This document shows positions 33,893 to 46,080 of a DNA stretch of 64,000 nucleotides, piece after piece. Every line of letters begins with the position of its first letter. The stretch's first letter is position 1. The stretch spans positions 62,335 to 126,334 of the forward strand of contig FWCC01000295.1 in the NCBI GenBank assembly GCA_900169235.1. Reading direction: 5' to 3'. A program made the translations under genes and the position numbers. This DNA comes from Zarea fungicola. Its lineage: Eukaryota; Ascomycota; Sordariomycetes; Hypocreales; Cordycipitaceae. The notes below the pieces were generated by a model. The model saw only the letters and a list, made by a program, of their open reading frames with translations. It made no database searches and was not told the origin of the DNA.

Positions 33893-34291
33893 CTACCAAA
33901 AGCATCTCATGGACTCGAACTGGTGACCATCGGGAGCTCGCGAGCATACCGCCCGCTGGTTCTGAGTCGGGCCAGTTATGGTGGCCTGGCTTGGGGTTCC
34001 CCTGCAGTCTGATGCTGTATATAGGGCACAAAGCGGGGTTTCATAGTTCCAGTTTGCGATGATGGCACTGCCCACGCCATTCCAGCCTGTCGGAACACAT
34101 TGACCCTGTTTACTCCGGTCATAGTACCGGGTTTCTGCAATGTAATTACCGCAATGGTCGTCGTTGTAATAGTTGACCTTTAAGTAGGGACTGTTGCATT
34201 GTAAGTCTCCATGGCCAATTTGTTGAATTGCGCATCCTTGACTGGTCGCCAGGAAGAAGGAGAGGGCAGCGATGGCGTTGTTGAAGTGCAT
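33893..34291 (-). CDS. Small secreted 8-cysteine protein
   Basis: 132 residues, single exon. The signal peptide is MHFNNAIAALSFFLATSQG. The mature chain has eight cysteines (counting GCAIQ at its start) in a YNDDHCGNY..QCVPTGWNG..LCALYTASDCRG..VCS..RCFW layout. This Cys spacing with YxD-x-C-G and a late Y-x3-DC-x-G is seen in a widespread group of small secreted fungal proteins of unknown function (family knowledge, approximate). It lacks catalytic motifs. The coding region is less GC-biased than neighbouring metabolic genes. It may be an effector or wall-associated protein; that is inference. Confidence 0.65.
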   Translation of the reverse strand: MHFNNAIAALSFFLATSQGCAIQQIGHGDLQCNSPYLKVNYYNDDHCGNYIAETRYYDRSKQGQCVPTGWNGVGSAIIANWNYETPLCALYTASDCRGTPSQATITGPTQNQRAVCSRAPDGHQFESMRCFW

Positions 34292-37200
34292 TTTTGATGA
34301 ATTCTGATGGCAATTGTTCTCAAGGAGTTGTAAAGTAGCCTAGTAGTAACTACAGTCGTGCGAATCTTGAATCGACAGCGAATATCCGAGACATTGCACT
34401 GCCTTTTATATTGGTGCGAATATGTCAAGATATAGCCTACTCGCCTTGCCATATCTAAATTTAAAACCCGAGACCCATTTCCAATTAGTTGGCGGTACTG
34501 AGCCTTTGGACTAGCACGCGAGCTGGCAGATCTTCCGCCAAGCCAGCCACAGCCACTTCATGAACGTATATTCTTGTCCTCGCCTCACCACTTGATTGGT
34601 GTTGGCTCTGCCGTGTTCACTGAACATTATTTCTGCAACAGGTATCAAACCTACGGCCTAGTGGGTACTTGAAATAAGGATGACAGGCTTCTTTTCAGTA
34701 TAGTATGGCTCGTAAGGGCAAGCTATCACAGGATTTAGAACGTCCCAAAGCCAAAATCAGCGTCGCACTTATACAGCATGCTACAGGGGTGGTTTCTACG
34801 GAAAGCCATAGGGCATTACGTTCTATAAATGGCCGTTACTCGTAGGGGTGTGTGAAGAAGCCGCGGATCCAAATTTAGCTCAACGGGACACCAAAGAATC
34901 CTCGATACTTCAAACCACAACGAGGACTAATGTTGAATAAGCAAAGAAGCAGATATGTCCAAGCCTGGAGAAATGATGATGTAAACGCTAGCTATTTAAT
35001 CGTGACAAAGGCAATCCTCTCCACAAAGTAGAAACACGGAAGCCACAAGCCTAATCATAAACCTATATGCGGAGTAGAAGGGTCGGGCCTTGGGCGGATT
35101 TTAATTAGTTGGTGCCTATGCAATTATGACCCTAAACCGTACGCTGAGTTTTGCTCGAATATTAAGACTAGGCGGATAAAAAAGTAGAAATTATAAGATA
35201 AGTATAGGCAAAGCGGCCACGTGCTAACCTTGGACGGGCATACTTTGTAGCTCTTAATAGCCGTACAATAGCCAAGTAATAAAGTTTTTGCGAATGCGCC
35301 CAACACGTAGCCGAAAGTAGTAAAACAATATCATTCTTGACCGTGTTCAGGTAGGGACAACATCAAGGGTTTGTCCTGTTGTTGTACCGAACGTGCATGT
35401 GGCCATGGTGCTTGCGTGGAAAGCGAATGCTGGACGAGCTGCCGTATGAGTCTGCGCGCCCGACCCAGAGCTCTCTACCCCAGGCATCAGTTCAAGATCA
35501 TGGAGGGTCAGAGCCAAAGTTTGATTGCGTCCACTATGGAACCTTGCGAGAGAGGTTCTCGGCGCCGGGGGCGGCGGATGAAATCGAGGAAATGGGGCCG
35601 TCCCAAGGAAAAAGAACTCGAAGTGGGACGGGGGATTGAAAGAAGCCGAGTATATGAGAATGTTGGTAGGGTGCAACATGGAAACCGTCAGCTTATACCG
35701 TCTTTCAGGAATATTTGGCGGAGCCAATCAGACTTGGCAATCAGGCTTGGGAAGACGAGTAGCTGAGACCACCTAAGCTGAGATCTTTGGATGGGGTTTG
35801 AAGATGCGCTGGGATCATGGAGTAAGTGAGTCTGAATTTTGCAAGTGTGTATTTTGGCTGTCCCTATATTTCATTGTCCGTGGATTTATGAGAGTGATTT
35901 AGTTGCCACTCTGCTCAGCTTGGTGACGGCTTATTAGCTAGTCTGGATGACACTGCTGCCAACGCTGTACAGGATTTGGAAGATGGACAATTAACGGAGT
36001 AGTATTTGAACTTGTAGACGTATGCAGTAGCGATGTTAACAGTGTGGTTGAAGCACAGCAAAAGGAATTACCAGTACAAGCAACAAGGCATGCCAGATGC
36101 AATGATTAAAGGTGAAACAATATGCTTCAAGACAATGGACAACCCAATTAGGCAATCCAGCATTTGGTTTGTCAGAGCCTACCCTATACATGACAAAGCA
36201 AAGTTAATGGCTTGCGATACCACGGAAAAGAATAATTCAGAACAGATGAATCCCGATCTACGAATGCGAAACAATGGGCCTTGTTACTTTTATTTATTTC
36301 TTCAAACTGCGCTTATTTCGTGGACTGGACGAAGAAGAATACTGTCTTACGGTACATGACTTGGTGTGATCAACACCGCTGGTAACATGGGCGCAATATA
36401 TTTGTGGCGGTAAACTAATTCCATCGTGTGACTGAATCATGCTCGTAACAGTCATCTATCAAGCATTCTACATGACTAGAACTTCCAATCTGAAAGCATG
36501 TTCCATGCCGGCCAGGCTTACAGCTTGTGCATGCGTGAATTCCGGTCAAGAAACCAGCCTCATGCGGTGTGGCTTGTGCAGCCACTGCAGAATTTTAATT
36601 TAAAAGCTCTAATAACCTGCAGCAAGCCAAAAGATTCATTGACATGGAAAAAAAGAGAACATGAGTTACCTGGTTAGCCTTGCACAGGATCATACAGACT
36701 ACTCTACCCCTTTTGCTTCACTAATGACATACTGCCCTGAAACAGCGGAAACACACACCTGGTCAATTTTGATGCCTTGAACAAGGTCCCAAACTTTGAG
36801 ATGCTTGAACATGCTATAAAAAAAGTGGCGTCTCAATCTCCGACCGCACGGGATTCTCACGGCGCCACTGTTATTGATGACAAGCTGCCGCTCACGGTTT
36901 ACCAGTACAGCACAGTTCCAGAGAGAAAGCAGAGGCTCATCCGGGTAATCCCCCAGGATGGAAAGGGCTTTACTATTGCCTAGCATCATTGATAATTGGC
37001 GCGTCTTCACCCTAGAAGCCGGCTAGAACAACATGTCACCCTTGTCAATGGAATTTAGAATTACTGGACCCCCCGGTCCATGTTAGCTGAAAAGAACTGG
37101 GCCAAGGAACTCTCCCCGACAGCCGGAGACGACCGAGGTTGAAAAAAAATATGATGAGAGAGAGAGCTTCCACCAGTAAGAAGAAACTTTGGCGCTAAGT

Positions 37201-40200
37201 GGCTAAATGTAGAAGAAACAAATGTGGTCGGCGCAGATAAACGGCCAGCGAACCGTTGCGTTTACAGTATTTAATACCGCACAAGTGGATTTTTGCACAT
37301 GCTCAGGTTTGTTGTTTTCTTTTCTTTTTGGCCCGTGCTTTTGTTGTTGTCATTACAAAGCATAGTGATGCATTGGATATGATAAAACCGGTGAGTATCA
37401 AAACGGTGAGAGTCGAGGCGCAATCTATAAGATGCAGCGTGATAAGAATGCGCCTTGCAGAAAAGGAACGCCTGGCTGGGTATTTAAATTTCGTACTTTG
37501 TAATGCTCTCATTCGTCGGGAGGCGCTGAAGACTGTTTAACGCTGCGGGAAGCCTATGCAGCCCCCTTGCTAGCTTTCCCGTCCGCGTCGCAACATGGAA
37601 AAGAAAAGAAAGGAAACTTGGTAGGCAACTGGTTTTATTACTGGATCCCCTCATTTGGGGGAAGCGGGCGGCGGTATCCGGGAGTATGGGATGCGGACCA
37701 GGGTTCCTTGATGGGGCAAGGATTCCTGCAAGGTTTTTCAGGGTGGGCGCGGCGGGCACTGTACGGGAGATTACCATGCCGTGCTACAGTATGGTTAGAG
37801 AATCCAAGGTTGTTTTCAAGGCAACATTTCGAATGACAGCAATCCAACGCACCGCACTCGCTCGCTTACTCAAAGAAGTGGACGCAGTCGACCGATCGCG
37901 TCTTGACGCGGTTGAAACGCGCCATGGCGGGGAAGCCCAAACAACGTTGGAAGTTGCATGCACTGCGTCAAGAGAGCTTGGAAAAAAGCAAAGTGATTCA
38001 ATTGCGAAACAAAGTATAACCACAATAAGGTACAGGCCCGACGCACGGTCTATGGTATCGCGGGTGACGAAAGCTGCCTCATGTTGCGGGAGGTAGCGCA
38101 CAGATTTCAGACAGTGTGTTTCGAAGATAACTAGTCGCATGCATGTCCGTAACAGGTAGCGCGTTTTTCTTTGTTGTTTCAAGGTAGGAAAGGAAGAAGA
38201 AATTACAGACGTTGGCACGGGCCGATCCTGACCAGGGGGCTTTGAACTTTTGTTTCCTGTTCTGGCGCTGACAAGAACGAACTGACGACGTTTGTTTCTT
38301 CTCCTCGTCTGATTCATTTTTTGCTGTTTATTATTGCCCTTTTAATTTTTCTTCGTCACATTTGTTTGTTTTTCAGACGACGTGTAAGTGGGCTCGGTTA
38401 AGATTGGAATGCGGGATGGGTGGACACTGTAACAAAAGTTTATCAAATAAAAAAAATGACGAGAGAGCACAATGATGGCACGTTTCTTTGTTTGCTTGGT
38501 CGACTTGGCTTCGGATTTACTCCAGGCTCGATACAGGAGTGCTTCATCCAGACCCCAGAGGGAACTGATTCATTTTCGGTCCGATGGCGCACGGGATGAA
38601 AGGCGAGCGGCTTGTCAGCTACGGAAATGACATTGGGGCGGCGTCATGACAAAAACCATTCGCCTTGGCTTTGGCTCCAGAAAAAGCTTACAGAAAGCAA
38701 TTGCCAGTACTCCGTATAAGAGGCCGAGAATGCGAGCGGCACTGTGCCAGCAGTCCTCTTTTGAGCATGAGTTTCTCTCCCTCCAATGCCAACACCGACT
38801 GCCTAAGAGGAAACAAGGCAGAGATGCACTTGTGAAGTCCACTCTGCATGCACTCTGTACTGTACGGCGCCGTACTCTGTATTAATTGCTGTGATTTACT
38901 CTGTATTGTCTGGAGGATATTGCCTAGTATAAACATCAGAGACATGCAGCTCATCCAGTAACGTGTCGCATTGTCAGGCGACTTGGGTTCACATGTACTG
39001 CAGGGGCGGCGGCGCGCTGGGCATCGGATCGTGCATAACACTTTTGCGGCGGTTTTGCCCCCGCTCTAATCAGGCACCATCAGGTCAGAGCAGAAAGAGG
39101 CGGCTGCAATAGGCAATACTAGTCAGACGGCGGACTGTGTGCTAGTGTGGCGCAAGTCATTCCAAGCGAGTTGCCGAATCCAAGTCGAGCTGTTGTGTGG
39201 ACAGTTGACAGTGTGTGTTGTTTGTGCGGGGAAGTTGAGGAACGGCGTCATGTTAGTGCATGTACCTTGCGTCAGTGGTGTGTGATCTGCATTGTGCCTG
39301 ATGTGACGGGAAGCGACTGAGTAATTAGGAAGTGAGTGAAATATTTGCTCGCCTCACCTTGTTACCCAGAGTGACAATGGAGCTTGTCGCACAATGACAT
39401 TGAAAGCTGGATTCCGCTGGGATTTGTCGCCCTGGATCCGGTTCCGCGGGCGCGTCTTCCAGGCTGCTGGGTTCCTCGGCGCATTGGAGGCAAGGACCCC
39501 TGTCGGAATGTCGCGGGCCAGAGCAGGGGTAAGGAGACAGGGGTAATGGCCTCTATGAAGTCAAAAGTCTGTGTGGTGGGTGGTGTGGATGTGGCAAGGT
39601 TGATCAGAGAGACAAGAGACAAAGATGCAAGCCATTGGGCTGTTCGAGCCCTGGATTGTTGCTTTTTGTTTTGTCGTCGAGCCAATTGATTAGAGACTTG
39701 GACTGGCTATCTGGGGATTTTTCTCTTCTTCCTTTTTGCGTTGGCTGGGTCGAGTGGCAAGGGCTTTGGAGGACGGACGGGACAGGACAGGCTGAGCGGG
39801 CTGAGCGGGCTGGGCCGGACTGTCCATTATTAAAGTTTTGTCAGTGGTGCGACCTGGCGTTGGCTAGTGTGTTGCCTGTAGCCTGTTGGATATTATTAAT
39901 GATGGACATGTAGCAGTTTATCCCAGTTGCAAGTAGACAGACTGTGCTCGCCTTGATGTGCGTTTGCTGATGCATGTACCAAGATGTCATGCTTGTCTGC
40001 CCATCACATGCGTATAGACGTCATCAAAGGCAGTGTAGTAGATGGAAATTCAACACATTGATTCAAACATGCTCCCTTTGTTTTGTTGTCGAGTTTTGGA
40101 TGGACGCGATGAAGTGGAGGAGGTGAGTCGTGTCGTTGTCGCGTGAGCTGGAGCTCAGAACTGGAGCTCAGAGCTGGAGCTACAGAAGCTGTCGGGGCGA

Positions 40201-41362
40201 TTACAGGTGCTAGCCTGCTATACCTGCTGTAAAGCCGGTACTGGTAGAGCAGTTACAGTGGAGAAACTTTTTAGTGCACAGATCACTTGAAATTATAGCG
40301 AGTTATAGCGCTGACAGCCCAACTGCGTCCACTAACTGCCTACATTTACTGCCCTGCATCCACTATATTTACTGCTAAGACACCTGCCCGGCCAGCCTGC
40401 AAGCCGCTCCCCGCTCCGCTGCTAAACCTCTTTCTCTCACGATCCCCCCACCTGCATTTCCAGCCAAGCAAACAGAAAAATGTTTAGCCATCATATGCGT
40501 CCTCATCCGCATCCTCATTGAAGCAAACAAAAGAAACAACCGCCCTCTCGATAGCATTTCTTCTTCCTCCCCACTGCCGTCTTTCCTTGCCAGTCCCATT
40601 GTTCGTGGGCCTGACGTGCATCACTCGTTTAACCTGCAACCGCCATCCCAGACCACGTCGATGCCTAACCGATACAACACCCCGGCTACTTCTCCTTTGC
40701 AATCCTATTCTGCATACCCTCGTCCATGACGCTTCTGCTTTGAATAAAATTCCATTCTCCCGCCCCGACTACTCTTGGCACTCCGAAAAACACTGGCCTT
40801 TTGCCTCCGATCTGCCGACACCACCACACACCAACGATCCTTGTCACACCACCTCACATTCCATTGACGAATCCTCCCAAGCCGAATCAACAACGCCCAC
40901 TACACAAGTCTACACAAGTCACAAGTAGTCAACCACGCAACTGCTGCTATTTTACTACCTACCGCGCTGCTAGTCTCGTATCCAAGCCTCCTTCTCGCCG
41001 CATCTTGTTGCATCTCGACAATTCCGTACCACCGCTGTTTGCTCCGTGCTACCCAACAACCCCAAGATCGCCTCCGTTTGCCCAGGCTGAGCCAGTCGAT
41101 ACGAGCTACGCCAATCACACTGATTCACCTGATTTGATTCCTTGACTCGTTCCAACTAAGCTCCAGGCTTCATTGCCGCTGGTTGACACCGTTGCCACAT
41201 CGCACTCGACATGGCACTGCCCCTACGATAGATCAGAAACATCACAGATCCGACAACTCCTCTACAAAACTGAAGCAGTCGCCAATACCGTCGTCCTGCA
41301 CACATCACCATCTCGAGATATCGCGAGCCCAGTGTCCAAGCCGGAGCTGGGCTCCCAACATT
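34292..41362. other. 7-kb gene-poor region
   Basis: No intact gene found. The left part (34.6-35.4 kb) is TA-rich with decayed sequence and a possible transposase remnant. The middle (36.7-37.0 kb) has a short protein-like frame (NKVPNFEMLEHAIKKVASQ) with no context. 38.3-41.3 kb has normal composition and probably holds the long promoter and leader of the TBC gene, including three tandem copies of a CTGGAGCTCAGA-like unit at about 40148-40185. Confidence 0.45.
34705..34845 (+). pseudogene. Possible psq-type helix-turn-helix transposase remnant
   Basis: A 46-codon frame reading LSQDLERPKAKISVALIQ and ending in INGRYS. The spacing of AKI..AL....G..S and the closing R-x-INGR are reminiscent of the N-terminal psq-like DNA-binding domain of pogo/Fot-type transposases. 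It is short, stops early and lies in TA-rich DNA, so it would be a decayed fragment. Weak evidence. Confidence 0.25.
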
Positions 41363-44230
41363 ATGTCCTCAATGGCCATCTCTGCCGCGGATAGCAGCCC
41401 CCCGGGTCCTCCAAGGGCTTCCAGAAACAGGCAGTTTTCTCTCTACGCAACCCGCATCAAGCCAATCGACGACGATGCACCTCCAGAGCTCCCCCAGCTG
41501 CCACTGGCCCCGACTGCCATCTCGCCTCGCTGGGATTCCCTTCAGAATGGCGCTCACCTCAAGCTAGTCAGCCCGACCACCGGCGCCTTTCCTGCCGACG
41601 TCTTCTTCGATACGCCCCAACAACAAAAATCACCACCCTCCCCCGTCCTTCGAGAAGCCTTTCCCCCGCTGCCCCTTGACGAACCTCTTCCCTCACCCGC
41701 TCGAATCGCAAACAAGTCGTCCAACTCAGATATGCGCCAGTCGTCTGGCTCCATTGGCAACTTTTCACGACCAAGAAAGCCCAGCATCAAGCAGCCCCTG
41801 CAGACCCCGCTGGCCGTCTCTATGGAACTCCCACCACTGCTCGCCCAACAGGTCCACGAAGTCCAGCAGATCCAAGAAATTGCCATTTCTCCTCAATCTC
41901 CACCCTGGCAGAATCTTCGCTCCCGTCCCCAGTCCAACGCCTCAGTCACATCGACATATACCTTTGCCTCTCCACCACCTAATGCCAATGTCCCGGCCTC
42001 CCCTCGCCTCCGCACAGCTCCTCAATCTGCTACCGGCTACGGGCCATCACCATCCCTTCCGCCCGCTCAAACACCAAACAGGCCAACCTTTGCTACTTAT
42101 AGTCGTGCAGACTCGACCATTTCTGCTCCCGCTGCGACGTTTGGCTCAAGTGGCGTTCCATGGGTAGGTGGAGACGAGCTCCGGTCCAGTTTCAGGTCCC
42201 AGCTCACTGCCTCCACCACCCCTGGTACCGCTGCCACGGAGCGCAGTAGCGTAATGACAAAGGACAGCAGTGTCAGCTCTCTCTATGCCGCTGCGGATGC
42301 TGACCTCGATGAGCCCAGCCTGGAGGATGTCATGGGCATGTACGAAAAGGGTTTCAAGGATGACACCGACGACGAAGACGACGCCACTGACAGCGACGAC
42401 ATGCCTCCCATCTCACGACAGCTCACAACCCTGTCCGAGACGGGACCTGCCGTCGCACGCTTTGAGCACGCTGATAACCTCAGACCTCCCCGGCCATCTG
42501 TCCGAGCTGCTGCCCCAACTGCCTTGGATGCCGAGATTCGCCAGTCCAAGATGCTCTTTAGCAGTCCTGCCTTTACCTCCATGCTGCCTGCCATTGCTGG
42601 TGACAACTTGGTCATCAAGGAAGAGACGGATCCTTGGCACAAGCGAGACTCGGCCAAGTCCATCGGCTCCGATCCCTCCGTAGCCTCCCGTCCCGCCACA
42701 TCGGACCTGAGAGAAGCCCTACCTGTGTCGCCAATTGACGACGCCAACTCAACACATGATTCCATCCCACCCTCGCCACCACCCACAGCAGCTCCTTCAT
42801 CTGTACCCACGCCCACATCTACACCAACATCCACACCGACACCTACGCCAACCCCATCGTATTTGGAAACCGAGGAACCCGGGTCACGCGACCGCTATGG
42901 CTTCAAAAAGCAGAGCCACGCCGTCACTCGTGCACAGTATGATGAGTGGAACAAGGGCTACTCCCAGTATCTCGCCCGCCGCCGCCGCAAGTGGATTGCC
43001 CACCTCAAAGACAATGCTCTCATGACGGAGCGTCCCATCCGTTTCCCAACGCCAAACGCAAAGACGAAGCGCTTCGTCCGCAAGGGTATCCCTCCCGATT
43101 GGCGAGGAGCCGCCTGGTTTTATTATGCTGGTGGCCCTGCCATTCTGTCCAAGCATTCTGGGCTGTACGAGAAGCTTCTTACCGCCCAAGCCAAACAGAT
43201 TGATATCGATGCTATTGAGCGGGACTTGCACCGTACTTTTCCGGACAACATCCAATTTAAGCCGTCGCCTGGCGGATACGAGCCATCGGCCTCGGCCTCG
43301 AGCAGCGAGAGACAGAGTCAGACCACTCTGACGGGCAGCGATGCATCGGGCGAACACAGTGCCCGTGCTGTGCCTGGTGAGCCCCCCATCATTACATCAT
43401 TGCGTCGCGTCCTCCACGCCTTTTCCATTTATAACCCCCGCATTGGCTACTGCCAGAGTCTCAACTTTTTGGCCGGCCTTTTACTCTTGTTTGTCGAGAC
43501 GGAGGAGCAATGCTTCTGGCTCCTCAACGTCATTACCCACATCTACCTTCCTGGCACCCATGAGATGAGCCTTGAGGGCTCCAAGGTCGACCTTGGCGTA
43601 CTCATGGCTGAGATTCGGGATACCATGCCCGAGGTCTGGGATCGGATTGGCGGTGAGCTCGAGGAACAGCCCAATTTCAAGCCGGCCACCCGCTCCCTTC
43701 GACTGCCGCTCGGAAAATCGCGCCATCGTGGCCAGCCCAGCCTGTCAACAGAACGCCTCCCACCGATTACCCTGTGCATGACGGCCTGGTTCATGAGCTG
43801 CTTCATCGGCACGCTGCCTATTGAAACGACTCTCCGTGTGTGGGATGTCTTCTTCTATGAGGGCTCCAAGACGCTGTTTCGGGTAGCCTTGGCCATCTTC
43901 AAGCAGGGCGAAGGTGAAATCAAGGCCATCTCGGACCCGATGGAGATGTTTGGTGTAGTGCAGGCACTACCACGAAAGATGCTGGATGCGAATCTGCTAA
44001 TGGAGCAGTGTTTTAAGCGGCGCAACGGCTTCAACCATCTAAACCAAGACACCATTGACGACAAACGACGGGAGCGACGAGACAAGGCGAAAAAGGACCG
44101 CGAACAGATCCAGCACAGCCAGACGATGCAAAGCGGCAACGTGACGGAAAGCGAGTCTGGTTCCATCTCTCGACGGGCAACCTTGTTTGGCAGGAAGAAG
44201 CGCAGCACCCCAGGCCTGACCGAGCCGTGA
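41363..44230 (+). CDS. TBC-domain Rab GTPase-activating protein, Msb3/Gyp3-like
   Basis: A single-exon gene of 955 residues, starting at the first in-frame ATG (MSSMAISAADSS); the frame is open upstream but without ATG. The N-terminal 500 residues are disordered (Pro/Ser/Thr-rich, with a TPTSTPTPTPTP run near 490). The stretch DRYGFKKQSHAVTRAQYDEW (about 509) and RKGIPPDWRGAAWFYYAGG (about 572) precede the TBC core. The arginine finger is in IERDLHR (Arg624) and the glutamine finger in GYCQSLNFLAG (Gln698), so both catalytic residues are present. WDVFFYEG-SKTLFRVALAIF closes the domain. The preceding DRYGFKK block fits the yeast Msb3/Msb4 group, which stimulates GTP hydrolysis on Sec4/Ypt Rabs in exocytosis and vacuole traffic. 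The C-terminus is basic. Confidence 0.85.
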   Translation: MSSMAISAADSSPPGPPRASRNRQFSLYATRIKPIDDDAPPELPQLPLAPTAISPRWDSLQNGAHLKLVSPTTGAFPADVFFDTPQQQKSPPSPVLREAFPPLPLDEPLPSPARIANKSSNSDMRQSSGSIGNFSRPRKPSIKQPLQTPLAVSMELPPLLAQQVHEVQQIQEIAISPQSPPWQNLRSRPQSNASVTSTYTFASPPPNANVPASPRLRTAPQSATGYGPSPSLPPAQTPNRPTFATYSRADSTISAPAATFGSSGVPWVGGDELRSSFRSQLTASTTPGTAATERSSVMTKDSSVSSLYAAADADLDEPSLEDVMGMYEKGFKDDTDDEDDATDSDDMPPISRQLTTLSETGPAVARFEHADNLRPPRPSVRAAAPTALDAEIRQSKMLFSSPAFTSMLPAIAGDNLVIKEETDPWHKRDSAKSIGSDPSVASRPATSDLREALPVSPIDDANSTHDSIPPSPPPTAAPSSVPTPTSTPTSTPTPTPTPSYLETEEPGSRDRYGFKKQSHAVTRAQYDEWNKGYSQYLARRRRKWIAHLKDNALMTERPIRFPTPNAKTKRFVRKGIPPDWRGAAWFYYAGGPAILSKHSGLYEKLLTAQAKQIDIDAIERDLHRTFPDNIQFKPSPGGYEPSASASSSERQSQTTLTGSDASGEHSARAVPGEPPIITSLRRVLHAFSIYNPRIGYCQSLNFLAGLLLLFVETEEQCFWLLNVITHIYLPGTHEMSLEGSKVDLGVLMAEIRDTMPEVWDRIGGELEEQPNFKPATRSLRLPLGKSRHRGQPSLSTERLPPITLCMTAWFMSCFIGTLPIETTLRVWDVFFYEGSKTLFRVALAIFKQGEGEIKAISDPMEMFGVVQALPRKMLDANLLMEQCFKRRNGFNHLNQDTIDDKRRERRDKAKKDREQIQHSQTMQSGNVTESESGSISRRATLFGRKKRSTPGLTEP

Positions 44231-44896
44231 TTGTATTACCAGGCCGATTTACAGTACATATTATTATCGCCACCCAGATGTACACGCATGTACAACTTTC
44301 CTTGTTTTTTTTTCTCTGTGTTTTTAATCTTGTCAGCTTGACGACAATGACGACTATATACATTTTATTTTGTACGGCAAAAGGGATATTGGAATCTTTG
44401 GCCAAGAAACGCCATTGATGGCAAAGTGCCAGTTTATAGACGGCCACCGGTGTTTTTTTCATTTCTTTTCAAAAACTTGTCTTTTCTTTTCTCGTCACTT
44501 TTACTTTACTTTGAATAGAGGGGGACGACTTGTATGCACAATATGAGCTCGCTGGCCTGCGGGCCAAAGGACATGGCAGATACCCATAATAGATTTTTTA
44601 CGATGCAAGCGAATGTTTTTGTGAGGCCAAAGCCCAAGCCACCTTTTGTACAGATATGACGGGCATGTATAGTCTGCAATACGTCTGCTTTTCAGCCTGG
44701 GATGCAAGCCACTCTCAAAATGTGCAATAAACCCAGCCTGACCATCCTTTGCCAGGCCAGGCAGGGGCATGAAGCAGCTTCACTTCGCTTCCCCGCCTCT
44801 GCATCCCAAGGTTCCCAGCCCTGCTGCCGGTTCAAAGTCGAAGTTTTTACCAGGAACACACAACTACCCTCCCACCCCCTCGTAGATGACCACAAA
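44231..44896. other. Intergenic, no gene seen
   Basis: 3' region of the TBC gene and upstream region of the ankyrin gene. No domain or RNA gene recognised. Confidence 0.5.
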
Positions 44897-45391
44897 ATGG
44901 CGGATTCTGGCAGTAATGCGCTACCTGTTACACGCGGACGGCCATCTGCGTCGGGAGTCCAACTCCAGGCGACTACTCTGCTGGATAAGTGCATGTCAGG
45001 CAACTTGGCGGGTGTTCAGGCCATCTTGGGCAACGAGGGCCTATATGTGAACCTGGAAGAAAAGATGAGCAACGGCTGGACGGCATTGCAAGTTGCCACT
45101 CATTACAAGCACCTAGAAGTTGCGCGATTACTTGTTGAAAATGGCGCCAAACTCGATGTCACTGGAGGGCCAGGGGCCAAAAGCCTATTGTATATTGCGG
45201 TAGAAGGCGGCAGGGTGGTCGAGGCCAGAGAGGCGTCGTCTATTGCCCGTCCAAGGGCAATGCAAGGCGCCGGCGAGGAGATTGGCTGCCCGTTCCATCA
45301 CAGCAGCATGCCTGACCAGGCGCAGACATCGATGGAGTATCGTCACTATATCGCTCTTTACAAGATATCAATGATGAAGCTGTTAGGCTAG
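44897..45391 (+). CDS. Short ankyrin-repeat protein, probably truncated
   Basis: 164 residues from the ATG at 44897. It has about two and a half ankyrin repeats: LLDKCMSGNLAGVQAILG, then NGWTALQVATHYKHLEVARL with LLVENGAKLDV, then AKSLLYIAVEGGRV. After this third unit, where a helix pair and hairpin should follow, the sequence turns into unrelated text (EAREASSIARPRAMQG) and stops. That suggests decay or a lost 3' part of a longer ankyrin gene, as found in HET/NLR-type proteins. The frame is open another 195 bp upstream without ATG. A protein-binding role is inferred; it may be non-functional. Confidence 0.5.
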   Translation: MADSGSNALPVTRGRPSASGVQLQATTLLDKCMSGNLAGVQAILGNEGLYVNLEEKMSNGWTALQVATHYKHLEVARLLVENGAKLDVTGGPGAKSLLYIAVEGGRVVEAREASSIARPRAMQGAGEEIGCPFHHSSMPDQAQTSMEYRHYIALYKISMMKLLG

Positions 45392-46080
45392 AGCTTGCTT
45401 CCGATGCCTTGTCTGACAGCATCAAAACATACGAATGTGTTGGTTGTACCTGACCGGCAATATACGGGCTCAGAGTGGAAAGTTGAGAACAAGCGATAAA
45501 GATGTCAGTTTTTGAATAAAAGAGTGAAATGCTCAAGCTAATGGATGTTTCCCGGCCTATAGGCAGGATTATGAAACTGCGCACGTATCGGTACCTCCGG
45601 CCAAAGTTTCTCACACAGACCATACCACTTTCACTTCTGCATTGGTCCGGAAAGAAGACAAAATGAAGCCTTCTATTCGTCGAACTATGTTGTATATCCA
45701 TATCGATACTATTTAGTACAAGGCATAATGAAAGGCGATAATTCAACCATCCCTCCTGAAGCTGTAAGAAGCCAACAGCCAACATATTCCGACTCAACAG
45801 CGCCGACATGGAACATGTAAATCCGAACCTGACTAGTTAACGAAAGAACACCACCATCGGCTCTTTCTGCGACTGGAGTTTCAGCAATAACTTGGTATAC
45901 CTGGAATTCGACGGGAGGACCAGCAGCAACTGCCAGCGAGTAAAGAGGCCACTGAACATGTCTGTATTTAATTCGCAACATCTACTTATGAAATAGCTAA
46001 ATACCCGGGTGCATTGATCCGCCGCTTTCCCACCCTTTTCAGATATTCTGTTCCAGTATTAATCCACATCAAGGTATGAT
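45392..46080. other. Intergenic holding a doubtful small frame
   Basis: Only the 90-codon frame at 45709-45981 (-) is of interest; it is listed separately. Confidence 0.4.
45709..45981 (-). CDS. Doubtful 90-residue hypothetical protein
   Basis: An ATG-started frame with fairly normal amino-acid balance (RHVQWPLYSLAVAAGPPVEF near the start). It has no signal peptide, no domain and no clear promoter. It could be an exon of a larger lost gene or chance. Confidence 0.25.
   Translation of the reverse strand: MLRIKYRHVQWPLYSLAVAAGPPVEFQVYQVIAETPVAERADGGVLSLTSQVRIYMFHVGAVESEYVGCWLLTASGGMVELSPFIMPCTK

Noticed and set aside
33900..33965. tRNA-like T-arm word (GTTCGAGTCC, minus strand)
   Set aside because: It lies inside the coding end of the 8-cysteine secreted protein (GHQFESMRCFW), and no acceptor or anticodon stems can be drawn.
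37784..38317. 177-codon minus-strand frame
   Set aside because: No domain, no relation between its parts, and in DNA with no other coding signs.
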